A stretch of DNA of 64,000 bases, from positions 1 through 64,000 of the forward strand of contig JAQTWT010000005.1 of the NCBI GenBank assembly GCA_028689145.1, in the 5' to 3' direction. The notes below the pieces were generated by a model that did no database searches, was not told the DNA's origin, and worked only from the letters and a program-made list of their open reading frames with translations. Position 1 is the stretch's first letter. The number at the start of each line of letters is the position of its first letter. The translations under genes were made by a program, and so were the position numbers. Origin of the DNA: Gallionella sp. (lineage in GTDB: Bacteria > Pseudomonadota > Gammaproteobacteria > Burkholderiales > Gallionellaceae). Below are positions 1 to 8,113 of the stretch, in pieces.

Positions 1-2439
1 GTCAACCGCGAGGACAAGATGCTGCTGGTGCGCACCGTCGGGCAGCTCAGGGATGCCGACGACATCCGCAGCATCACCGTGGTGACGCGCGGCGGTTTGC
101 CGTTGCGCATCGGCGATGTCGCAGAGGTCGCGGAGGGATCGCTGGTGCGCTACGGCGGTGTCACGGCGGACGGCGCAGGCGAGATCGTGACCGGCCTCGC
201 GCTGCTGCGCGTCGGCGCCAACAGCCGCACCGTGGTCGAGGCCGTCAAGCAGGAACTCGCGCGCCTTGCCCCCACGCTCCCCAAGGGCGTCACCATCGAG
301 CCGTACTACGACCGCACCGATCTCATCAACGCTGCGGTGCTCACGGTGGAGAAGGCGCTCGGTGAGGCGGTGGTGCTGGTGATCCTGGTGCTGATCGTGC
401 TGCTCGGCAATTTGCGCGCGGCGCTCACCGTGGCGCTGATCCTGCCGTTGACGGTGTTGTCTACCTTCATCCTGATGAACCTGTTCGGCGTTAGCGCCAA
501 CCTGATGTCGCTCGGGGGGCTTGCCATCGCCATCGGCATCCTAGTGGATGCGGCCGTGGTGGTGGTGGAGAACGTCCACACCCAGCTCGCGCATGCACCC
601 AAGGGCGTGAGCCGCTTGCATCTGGTCTATCGCGCCGTGGTCGAGGTGTCCGCTCCGGTGCTGTCCGGCATCCTGATCATCGTCATCGTGTTCCTGCCGC
701 TGTTCTCGCTTACCGGGCTCGAAGGTCGCATGTTCGGGCCGCTGGCACTGACCATCGTGTTTGCGCTGCTGGGCTCACTGCTGCTGTCGCTCAGCGTGAT
801 CCCTGTGCTGGCGAGCTTCCTCATGCGCTCCGGCGCGCACGGCGAAGACCGCTTGCTGACGGCAATCAAGCGCGTGTATCTGCCGACGATGCGCTGGGCG
901 ATTGAGTATCGCAAGTCCGCCGTGTTCGGGGCGATGGTGCTGCTTTTCGCTGCCGCAGCGTTGTTTCCGTTGATCGGCAAGGAGTTCATGCCGGCGATGG
1001 ACGAAGGAAAAACGGTGGTGAACCTGGAGAAAGCTTCCGACATCTCACTGGAAGCATCGCTGGCGCTGGACGCGCCGATCCAGAAGGCGATCCTAGAAAT
1101 TCCCGAGGTCACCGGCATGATCTGCCGCAGCGGGGCCGACGAATTGCAGCTCGACCCGATGGGTTTCTACCAGACCGATTGCTTCCTGCAGACCAAACCA
1201 CGCGAGGATTGGGGCTACGGGCTCGAAGCCTTCCAGGAGAAGCTGCGCGAGAAACTCAAACCCTTCGAGGAACTGGGTGTCGAGGCCGGCTTCAGCCAGC
1301 CGATCGACATGCGCGTCTCCGAGATGCTGTCCGGGGTGCGCGCCGATGTCGCCATCAAGCTGTTCGGAGACGATTTCGCCACACTGGAAGCACTGTCCGG
1401 CAAGATCGAAGAGATCGTCAATCGCACGCCGGGGGCAAGCGACGTGTTCCGTGCGCGCCTTTCCGGGCAAGGCTACCTCACGGTCGCTATCGACTCGGCA
1501 AAGCTCGCGCGTTACGGCCTCAACAACGAGGATGTGAACGCCGTGGTCGAATCAGCCGTCGGCGGCAAGGTGGTAACCGAGATCATCGAAGGCAGCCGCC
1601 GCTTCGGCGTGCTGGTGCGCTACCCGGAAGCCGCGCGCGCCTCTCCTGCGGCGATCAAGGAACTCCTCATCAAGACCGCCGGTGGCGCGCTGGTGCCGCT
1701 CGGGGAGATCGCCGACGTGCGCGAGGCCGATGGCCCGGTGCTGATCCAGCGCGAATCGGCGCGGCGGCTGGTCGCCGTGCGCACCAACGTAGAGGGGCGC
1801 GATGTCGTGGGCTTCGTCGAGGAGCTGAGGGCAGCCATTGAGCGCGAGGTGAAACTGCCCGAGGGCTACCATATCGACTACGGCGGGCAGTTCGAGAACC
1901 AGCAGCGCGCGGCGCAGCGCTTGGGGGTGGTCGTGCCGGTGTCGATCGCGCTGATCTTCTTCATGCTGTTCTCGACCTTCCGTTCGGTGCGCCAAGCCGG
2001 ACTGATTATCTTGAACATCCCGTTTGCCCTGATCGGCGGCGTAGTGAGTCTCTACCTCTCAGGACTTTATTTGTCTGTGCCCGCATCGGTAGGATTCATC
2101 ACGCTGTTTGGCGTAGCCGTGCTCAACGGTGTAGTGATGGTGGCCTATATCAACCAGTTGCGCGAGACGGGACGCACGGTGCTACAAGCGGTGCAGGAAG
2201 GCGCGGAGCGCCGCTTGCGGCCGGTGCTGATGACGGCCCTCATCGCCAGTCTCGGCCTCATGCCGATGCTGTTGGCCACCGGCCCCGGCTCGGAGTTGCA
2301 GCGGCCACTGGCAGTGGTGGTGATCGGCGGGCTATTCACCTCCACACTGCTTACGCTGGTGCTGTTGCCCACACTCTATGCCTGGATCGAGACAGGTGCC
2401 GAGCTGCGCATCAGGAATCCCCAAAGGAGCCCCCAATGA
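1..2439 (+). CDS. HME-family heavy-metal efflux RND pump (CusA/CzcA type), 5' end outside window
   Basis: The reading frame is open from the first base, so the start lies upstream; about 812 residues of a usual ~1030-1050 are present. This is the inner-membrane pump subunit of a tripartite system that drives metal cations out of the periplasm using protons. The visible part holds the TM4 stretch GGLAIAIGILVDAAVVVVEN, the large second periplasmic loop (porter domain, about residues 330-630) and the second TM bundle ending ALIASLGLMPMLLATGPGSE. The TM4 motif resembles the CusA/SilA subgroup, but I see no methionines at the positions I recall for the three-Met copper site, so the metal is left open. 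The stop overlaps the next start (ATGA), which indicates translational coupling to the DUF3240 gene. Confidence 0.93.
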   Translation, partial: VNREDKMLLVRTVGQLRDADDIRSITVVTRGGLPLRIGDVAEVAEGSLVRYGGVTADGAGEIVTGLALLRVGANSRTVVEAVKQELARLAPTLPKGVTIEPYYDRTDLINAAVLTVEKALGEAVVLVILVLIVLLGNLRAALTVALILPLTVLSTFILMNLFGVSANLMSLGGLAIAIGILVDAAVVVVENVHTQLAHAPKGVSRLHLVYRAVVEVSAPVLSGILIIVIVFLPLFSLTGLEGRMFGPLALTIVFALLGSLLLSLSVIPVLASFLMRSGAHGEDRLLTAIKRVYLPTMRWAIEYRKSAVFGAMVLLFAAAALFPLIGKEFMPAMDEGKTVVNLEKASDISLEASLALDAPIQKAILEIPEVTGMICRSGADELQLDPMGFYQTDCFLQTKPREDWGYGLEAFQEKLREKLKPFEELGVEAGFSQPIDMRVSEMLSGVRADVAIKLFGDDFATLEALSGKIEEIVNRTPGASDVFRARLSGQGYLTVAIDSAKLARYGLNNEDVNAVVESAVGGKVVTEIIEGSRRFGVLVRYPEAARASPAAIKELLIKTAGGALVPLGEIADVREADGPVLIQRESARRLVAVRTNVEGRDVVGFVEELRAAIEREVKLPEGYHIDYGGQFENQQRAAQRLGVVVPVSIALIFFMLFSTFRSVRQAGLIILNIPFALIGGVVSLYLSGLYLSVPASVGFITLFGVAVLNGVVMVAYINQLRETGRTVLQAVQEGAERRLRPVLMTALIASLGLMPMLLATGPGSELQRPLAVVVIGGLFTSTLLTLVLLPTLYAWIETGAELRIRNPQRSPQ

Positions 2440-2744
2440 AAAATCTTACATTGATCGTGCATGCCGATATTCAGCGTGCGCTTGCGGATACGCTGCACAG
2501 CCTTGAGCAGGTAACCGAATTTACGTTCATCCAGGTCGAGGGGCACAGCCCTCATGAAGAATATGACCCGGCGCTATCCGTGCGCGACCGCGTGATCGGC
2601 TTTACGCCGCACGTCCGCGTGGACATCCTGCTCATGGGCGAGGATGTGAACGATGTCTTGCAGGCGTTGCGCGCAGCCGACTGCGGCCTGACGGGGCACG
2701 GTATCTATCAGGTGACTACGATTGAACAACATGGCTTGTTATGA
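2436..2744 (+). CDS. DUF3240 family protein
   Basis: A 102-residue cytosolic protein without a signal peptide or membrane segment. Its sequence pattern (MKNLTLIVHADIQRALADTL at the N-terminus, two beta-alpha-beta-like halves) fits the DUF3240 family, small PII-like proteins that recur directly behind HME-RND pump genes in proteobacteria. It starts inside the stop codon of the pump gene (ATGA overlap), with the Shine-Dalgarno AAGGAG inside the pump gene. A role in sensing or tuning metal efflux is inference from this context only; no metal ligand set is obvious. Confidence 0.8.
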   Translation: MKNLTLIVHADIQRALADTLHSLEQVTEFTFIQVEGHSPHEEYDPALSVRDRVIGFTPHVRVDILLMGEDVNDVLQALRAADCGLTGHGIYQVTTIEQHGLL

Positions 2745-2791
2745 AGCAGATGGACTACTACGCGAGGTAATCGCTGGTCGCCTTGCATAGT

Positions 2792-2805
2792 TTGATGTGA
2801 ATCAA
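2792..2805. promoter_or_regulatory. FNR/ANR-type box
   Basis: TTGATGTGAATCAA is a perfect match to TTGAT-N4-ATCAA, the consensus for FNR/ANR/DNR regulators. It lies 32 bp before the ATG at 2838. Its centre is too close to the gene for a standard -41.5 activating site with a leader, so repression or a leaderless transcript are both possible. Confidence 0.5.
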
Positions 2806-2837
2806 ATACCCACACTTAATTAATGAAAGGAAATACG

Positions 2838-3263
2838 ATGAAAACATATTATGTTGGAATACTGGCAGTTCTGGTGCTAACCGGCTGCGGTGGGCACGTT
2901 CACCAATTGGTCAAAGGAGACAACACACAGTTCGCCAGCGGTGAACTGGTGCATGACCGAGGCGAAGCAAATCGTCTCGTTTTGGTGGCGGCGGGTCGGA
3001 GTTATGAGGCGCGTGGCTTCGTTGTCGAGCGTCAGACTAATCTGGCAGAGATGCGCAAGCGCTACTATGGGGTTAATCCGAAGCACTGGCAACGGATTAT
3101 GTCCGGCCTTGACACCGATCATGTGACCTATACCGCCGAGACAGTTGCCAAATCCGCAGACGGGCAGGAAGCCTCGTGCCGCTTGATGTGGGGCGGTGGC
3201 GCAAAGCCAGCGGGTTCCTGCACGGATCAAGCTGGAGCGATATTCCTGGTGAGATTTGAGTAA
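2838..3263 (+). CDS. small lipoprotein of unknown function
   Basis: A 141-residue protein with an N-terminal hydrophobic segment followed by the lipobox LTGC, so it is predicted to be lipidated and anchored in the outer or inner membrane. I chose the ATG at 2838 rather than the in-frame ATG at 2823, because AAAGGAAA sits at the right distance and the signal peptide then begins MKTYY. The mature part is mixed alpha/beta with no family I recognise; two Cys occur near the C-terminus (ASCRLMW and GSCTD). It stands alone between the efflux operon and the porin gene, behind an FNR-type box. Confidence 0.75.
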   Translation: MKTYYVGILAVLVLTGCGGHVHQLVKGDNTQFASGELVHDRGEANRLVLVAAGRSYEARGFVVERQTNLAEMRKRYYGVNPKHWQRIMSGLDTDHVTYTAETVAKSADGQEASCRLMWGGGAKPAGSCTDQAGAIFLVRFE

Positions 3264-3282
3264 CCCTCAAAGAGCTTGTGAT

Positions 3283-3309
3283 TTGAAACAACAGGAACTT
3301 CGATATAAT
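3283..3309 (+). promoter_or_regulatory. putative sigma70 promoter of the porin gene
   Basis: TATAAT at 3304-3309 is a perfect -10 hexamer; TTGAAA at 3283-3288 is a possible -35 at a short 15-bp spacing. A strong Shine-Dalgarno (AAGGAGGA) precedes the ATG at 3351. Confidence 0.45.
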
Positions 3310-3350
3310 CCAGACAGGATGTATAGAGGAGCTAATTTAAGGAGGATAAA

Positions 3351-4601
3351 ATGATTGCAGCGCGGTATATTTTTGCTTTTGCTTTGGTCGTTAGTGGCAT
3401 TGGTTCTGTTGCGGCCAAAGAAGAGAAGAGTCCGGACTGGAATGCGGAGACGCTTACCGGTGATTGGGGCGGAACGCGCTCGAGTTTGTATGAGAAGGGG
3501 GTTGAATTTGGATTTACCCATAAGAGCGATGTTCTATCGAACCTGTCGGGCGGCATCAAGCGTGGCACGGTTTGGATGGGTAACACCGAAGCTAGGGTAA
3601 AAATGAATCTGGAGAAACTGGCAGGATGGGATGCTACCTCTGCCTACATTCAGTATCACAGCCAGCTCGGCAGCAAATTTAACCGCGACTACGTTGATAG
3701 CTTCGTCATTGTGGATAATATCGAGTCGAACAATACCGCCAAGTTTTTTCAGGCATGGATACAAAAGGGCTTTGTAGGCGACAATCTGTCAGTTCTGTTT
3801 GGACTGTATGCAATAGATTCGGAGTTTTACGTCAACGATACATCCAGCGTGTTTACCCAGACTCCTTATGGCATGGCGAATGACTTGGGGCAGTCAGGCA
3901 TGAACGCCCCGCCTATCTTCCCAACTGGTGCGTTGGCGCTTCGGTTGAAATACACCACACCCGGCAAGAATTTTTATGCGCAATATGCGCTGACCGATGG
4001 CGTACCGGGCGATCCCAATAACCCGCGTGGCACGCATATCCAGTTGAACAAGGGAGATGGAACGTTTTCCATTCTGGAACTCGGACTCACGCCGCAACTT
4101 GGAGAGTCAGAAGAAGGCGAATATTTCAACAAGACAGCTATTGGCTATTGGCGCTACTCCACCCGTTTCAGCGACCTGGATACTCTCAACCCCATACTTC
4201 ATCCAAGTCAAGGAGCTTATTTCCTGGCGGAGCGCACGCTGATGAACGAAAAGGATCATCCTGATCAGGGCTTGGCTGGTTTCGTGCGCTATGGCGTAGC
4301 CAGCAAAGATATTCATCAGTCGGACTGGACGGGAAGTCTTGGATTGCGCTACCACGGCCTGATTGATGGACGTGACGACGATATCTCGGCCATAGGCATC
4401 ACCGTAAGTCACGCCAGCGACACATATCAACGCGTCAATGCTAGCTTAAGCAGTGAAACAAGCGTGGAAGCTACTTACCGCATGCAAGTAAATCCATGGT
4501 TTGTGCTGCAACCCACGGTGCAATATGTCCTTCACCCGAATATGAATCCTGCACGACAGAACGTGTGGATCGCAGGGGCTCGCGTGGAAATCAATTTCTG
4601 A
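3351..4601 (+). CDS. OprB-family carbohydrate-selective porin
   Basis: A 416-residue outer-membrane protein with a signal peptide (residues 1-22, cleavage after SVAA). The mature N-terminus carries the OprB signature around LTGDWGGTRSSLYEKGVEF. Next come alternating amphipathic beta strands, and the chain ends in a terminal aromatic residue (VEINF), as expected for a BamA substrate. OprB proteins form diffusion channels for sugars. Its place between a metal pump and a metal ATPase suggests co-selection on the island or permeability control, but nothing in the sequence shows a metal role. It has its own promoter and is separated from the ATPase gene by 33 bp. Confidence 0.87.
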   Translation: MIAARYIFAFALVVSGIGSVAAKEEKSPDWNAETLTGDWGGTRSSLYEKGVEFGFTHKSDVLSNLSGGIKRGTVWMGNTEARVKMNLEKLAGWDATSAYIQYHSQLGSKFNRDYVDSFVIVDNIESNNTAKFFQAWIQKGFVGDNLSVLFGLYAIDSEFYVNDTSSVFTQTPYGMANDLGQSGMNAPPIFPTGALALRLKYTTPGKNFYAQYALTDGVPGDPNNPRGTHIQLNKGDGTFSILELGLTPQLGESEEGEYFNKTAIGYWRYSTRFSDLDTLNPILHPSQGAYFLAERTLMNEKDHPDQGLAGFVRYGVASKDIHQSDWTGSLGLRYHGLIDGRDDDISAIGITVSHASDTYQRVNASLSSETSVEATYRMQVNPWFVLQPTVQYVLHPNMNPARQNVWIAGARVEINF

Positions 4602-4634
4602 GGAGCATAGGATCATGCTCATCTGGCGCAGGCG

Positions 4635-6791
4635 ATGAAACAGTCGGTATTCGTCATCGGCAACATGGACTGCCCGACCGAGGAGGCACTGATCCGCAAG
4701 CGTCTCGGATCGGTGTCTGGCATCGGTGAACTGTCGTTCAACCTAATGACCCGCCGTCTTACGGTGATGCACGCGTTGGACGACGAGCGTCCCATCTACG
4801 ATGCCCTGCGGGAGATAGGCATGGAGGCAGCCTCCGAGCCGCAATGCACGCCCGGCATCTGTTCAACCTGCGAAGCGGAGTCCCCTGTGGTGCCGCGCCG
4901 GACATGGGCGTTGATGGCGGTATCCGGCACTGCGGCCATCGCTGCGGAAGTCGTCGCCTGGAGCGGCGCGAGCGAGCAATCGGTTGCGGTGATCGCGCTG
5001 TCCTTGCTGTCCATTGCCACCGGCGGCCTCGGCACCCTGAAGAAGGGATGGATCGCGCTCAAGAACTTCACCCTCAACATGAATTTCCTGATGAGCGTCG
5101 CTGTAATTGGCGCGATTGCCATCGGGGAATGGCCGGAAGCTGCGGTGGTGATCTTTCTGTTCGCGCTGGCCGAATTGATCGAAACGCTCTCGCTGGAGCG
5201 GGCCAAGAACGCAATCAAGGGGCTGATGGCCATGACTCCCGAGATCGTCACCGTGCAACTCGACAGCGGCGAATGGCGCGAGACTGCGGCTGCCGACGTG
5301 CAGGTTGGGCAAGTGGTGCGCGTCAAGCCGGGCGAGCGCATCCCGTTGGACGGCGTGGTTACGGCAGGCGGCAGCTCGGTGAATCAGGCACCGATTACCG
5401 GTGAGAGCATACCTGTGGTTAAGATTGCAGGCGACCCGGTGTTTGCAGGAACCTTGAACGAACGCGGCATGCTGGAGTTTCGCGTCACCGCAAACAAGGG
5501 CAACACCACGCTGGATCGCATCATCCACACGGTGCAGGAAGCTCAAGGCCAACGCGCGCCGACGCAACGCTTCGTCGATCAGTTCGCACGTTACTATACC
5601 CCCGCCGTGGTGGCCTGCGCAGTTCTGGTGGCGGTCCTTCCTCCGTTTCTGTTCGGTGGCGCGTTCGAGGTATGGTTCTACAAGGCGCTGGTCATGCTGG
5701 TGATCGCCTGCCCCTGCGCGCTGGTGATCTCCACGCCGGTTACCGTGGTGAGCGGGCTTGCCGCTACGGCAAGGCGGGGCATTCTGGTCAAGGGCGGAGT
5801 GCATCTGGAGAATGGCCGCCTGATCAAGGTTGTGGCCTTGGACAAGACCGGCACCCTCACGCACGGCAAGCCTGTCGTGACTGATGTGGTTCCTCTGGTC
5901 GAATTGCCCGCAGACAAATTACTGCAACTAGCCGCTAGCGTGGATGCGCATTCCGAACACCCGATTGCGACAGCCATTGTCTCGGCTTGGCAGGATGGCA
6001 AAGCAGCGGAACGTTCGTTATCGTCAGTCATCGCATTTGAATCCATCACGGGACGAGGTGCCAAAGCTGTAGTTGACGGGCAACTTTACTATGTAGGCAA
6101 CCATCGGCTGATCGAAGAACTGGGCATCTGCGGAGTGCATGTCGAAGAGGTACTGCATCGTCTGGAGCAGGAAGGCAAGACAGCCGTGGTGCTGGCTACG
6201 GCAACTGAGCCGCTGTGCGTCATCGGCGTGGCCGATACGGTGCGCGAGCACAGTGCCGAGGCCATCAGGCAGCTTCATGCTCTGGGCGTGAAATCGGTGA
6301 TGCTGTCCGGCGATAACCAGACCACGGCCAGCGCGATTGCCACCCAGGTAGGCATAGACGATGTGCGCGGCAACCTGTTGCCGGAGGAAAAACTGGCGGC
6401 AATTGACGAGTTGCTGGGCCGTTACGGCAAGGTCGGCATGGTGGGTGACGGCATCAACGATGCACCGGCGCTGGCAAAATCATCCATCGGCTTTGCCATG
6501 GGTGCAGCCGGAACCGATACTGCCATCGAGACCGCAGATGTCGCTTTGATGGATGACGATCTGCGCAAGGTGCCGCACTTCATCAAACTAAGCCGCGACA
6601 CTTCCCTTGTGCTGCAACAGAACATCGCACTGGCCATTGGCATCAAGGCGGTGTTCTTCGCCCTGGCGCTCGCGGGGAAAGCCACTCTCTGGATGGCGGT
6701 CTTCGCCGATATGGGGGCCAGCCTGATCGTGGTTTTTAACGGAATGCGATTGCTGAAACCCAAGATTGATGATGTCCGGATTTTCGTGTAA
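4635..6791 (+). CDS. heavy-metal P1B-type ATPase, Zn/Cd/Pb class (ZntA/CadA-like)
   Basis: A 718-residue inner-membrane ATPase that exports soft divalent cations to the periplasm. In order I see an HMA-like domain (1-65) with a single Cys (MDCPTEEA) in place of CxxC, a Cys-rich linker (CTPGICSTCE), the actuator segment PITGES, the transport motif CPC (IACPCALVISTP), phosphorylation site DKTGTLTHGKP, SEHPIATAI, and the hinge GDGINDAPALA. In the last TM pair, ADMGAS supplies the Asp typical of the P1B-2 class, which supports Zn/Cd/Pb over copper. The Shine-Dalgarno is weak. It is probably co-transcribed with the diguanylate cyclase 11 bp downstream. Confidence 0.93.
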   Translation: MKQSVFVIGNMDCPTEEALIRKRLGSVSGIGELSFNLMTRRLTVMHALDDERPIYDALREIGMEAASEPQCTPGICSTCEAESPVVPRRTWALMAVSGTAAIAAEVVAWSGASEQSVAVIALSLLSIATGGLGTLKKGWIALKNFTLNMNFLMSVAVIGAIAIGEWPEAAVVIFLFALAELIETLSLERAKNAIKGLMAMTPEIVTVQLDSGEWRETAAADVQVGQVVRVKPGERIPLDGVVTAGGSSVNQAPITGESIPVVKIAGDPVFAGTLNERGMLEFRVTANKGNTTLDRIIHTVQEAQGQRAPTQRFVDQFARYYTPAVVACAVLVAVLPPFLFGGAFEVWFYKALVMLVIACPCALVISTPVTVVSGLAATARRGILVKGGVHLENGRLIKVVALDKTGTLTHGKPVVTDVVPLVELPADKLLQLAASVDAHSEHPIATAIVSAWQDGKAAERSLSSVIAFESITGRGAKAVVDGQLYYVGNHRLIEELGICGVHVEEVLHRLEQEGKTAVVLATATEPLCVIGVADTVREHSAEAIRQLHALGVKSVMLSGDNQTTASAIATQVGIDDVRGNLLPEEKLAAIDELLGRYGKVGMVGDGINDAPALAKSSIGFAMGAAGTDTAIETADVALMDDDLRKVPHFIKLSRDTSLVLQQNIALAIGIKAVFFALALAGKATLWMAVFADMGASLIVVFNGMRLLKPKIDDVRIFV

Positions 6792-6802
6792 AACCGCCCT
6801 AC

Positions 6803-7966
6803 ATGACTAATACATCAGCAACAAGACCTCCGAAGGATCATTATTTATCTGCCTCAAGACTAATAGCTATCTTGGTGGCGGCTGTGTTTTTTGCTGAAGC
6901 TTTGGTGATGGCTCTTTTAACAATGCTGCCACCGATGTCTGAAGCAACAAAAACCGTAGTAGATGCAGCTTTGCTTTCCATCCTGCTGTTTCCAATTTTC
7001 TATTTTTTAGTATTTCGCCCATTGATCCTGCATATCAATGAGCGCAAGGCGTCCGAAGACCGGATGCGACTTGCAGCCAACGTGTTCATCCACGCCCGTG
7101 AGGGTATTTTAATCACGGATGCTAATGGCGCTATTATCGAAGTAAACGATACCTTTTCCAGAATTACTGGCTATAGCCGAGATGAAGTCCTGGGCAAAAA
7201 CCCGCGCATACTTCAATCTGGTCGGCAGAGTACCGAGTTTTACGTTGAAATGTGGCAAGCCATCTCCCAAAACCGCTATTGGACTGGAGAGATTTGGAAT
7301 CGACGCAAGAACGGTGAAGTCTATGCAGAAATGCTGACCATTAGCGCCGTCTACGATTCTGATCAGTCTATACAAAATTATGTAGCCTTATTTAGCGACA
7401 TTACTTCGATGAAGGAGCATCAGCAAGAGCTTGAGCACATAGCCCATTACGATGCATTAACCGACCTGCCCAATCGCATATTGCTTTCTGACCGGCTTAA
7501 GCACGCCATGACTCAAACTCAGCGGCGCAATCAGTCGCTGGCCGTGCTCTTTATTGATCTTGATGACTTCAAGGCGGTAAATGACCTTCACGGACACGAA
7601 GTAGGCGACGAGCTATTGATCACGGTTTCGAGTCGCATGAGGGACGCATTGCGAGAAGGCGACACACTCGCTCGCCTTGGTGGTGACGAGTTTGTGGCTA
7701 TTTTGGTTGACTTGGAGCAACCGCAAGAGTGCGAGCCCATCTTGGATCGGGTATTGCAGGCTGCGGCAATGCCGGTAATGGTGGGCAATACATTACTGCA
7801 TGTGTCTGCCAGCATCGGTGTGGCAATCTACTCACAAGATAATACCGATGCCGATCTTTTGTTGCGCCATGCTGACCAAGCCATGTACCAGGCCAAACAG
7901 ACCGGTAGAAACAAGTATTGTTTATATGCGCTACCCACTGAGGAGGCTGTCCGGAATTTTGTGTAA
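6803..7966 (+). CDS. membrane PAS-GGDEF diguanylate cyclase
   Basis: A 387-residue protein that should make cyclic di-GMP from two GTP. Two TM segments (about 19-42 and 52-72) with a short periplasmic loop are followed by a PAS domain (about 88-205) and a GGDEF domain (about 213-378). The active-site motif is intact (GGDEF at 293-297) and the inhibitory I-site RxxD (R284, D287) lies exactly five residues before it, so product feedback is expected. No EAL domain is present. It follows the metal ATPase by 11 bp, so it may be expressed under metal stress; that link is inference. Confidence 0.92.
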   Translation: MTNTSATRPPKDHYLSASRLIAILVAAVFFAEALVMALLTMLPPMSEATKTVVDAALLSILLFPIFYFLVFRPLILHINERKASEDRMRLAANVFIHAREGILITDANGAIIEVNDTFSRITGYSRDEVLGKNPRILQSGRQSTEFYVEMWQAISQNRYWTGEIWNRRKNGEVYAEMLTISAVYDSDQSIQNYVALFSDITSMKEHQQELEHIAHYDALTDLPNRILLSDRLKHAMTQTQRRNQSLAVLFIDLDDFKAVNDLHGHEVGDELLITVSSRMRDALREGDTLARLGGDEFVAILVDLEQPQECEPILDRVLQAAAMPVMVGNTLLHVSASIGVAIYSQDNTDADLLLRHADQAMYQAKQTGRNKYCLYALPTEEAVRNFV

Positions 7967-7998
7967 AGCAGTCATCATCTTCTCATGCTTATTTTGAC

Positions 7999-8040
7999 CG
8001 CTATGGCCGAAGTCCAGTCATCGGCCATAGCAGACTATTG
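7999..8040 (+). repeat. REP-like hairpin repeat, copy 1
   Basis: The core CTATGGCCGA / TCGGCCATAG forms a perfect 10-bp stem around a 10-base loop. Related copies lie at 10524-10566 and 18491-18533 in the same orientation, sharing the loop GTCCrGTC and the tail GAC-ATTG. This copy marks the border between the metal block and the defence block. Confidence 0.7.
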
Positions 8041-8113
8041 AGTGAACGCATCAGAGGGCGAATTCTTGACGATAAAATCACCGCGAGTACAACACATAGC
8101 CGAAATGCCTCGA

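Noticed and set aside
4863..5864. 333-codon - strand frame opposite the metal ATPase
   Set aside because: Antisense shadow of a GC-rich gene with all P-type ATPase motifs on the + strand.
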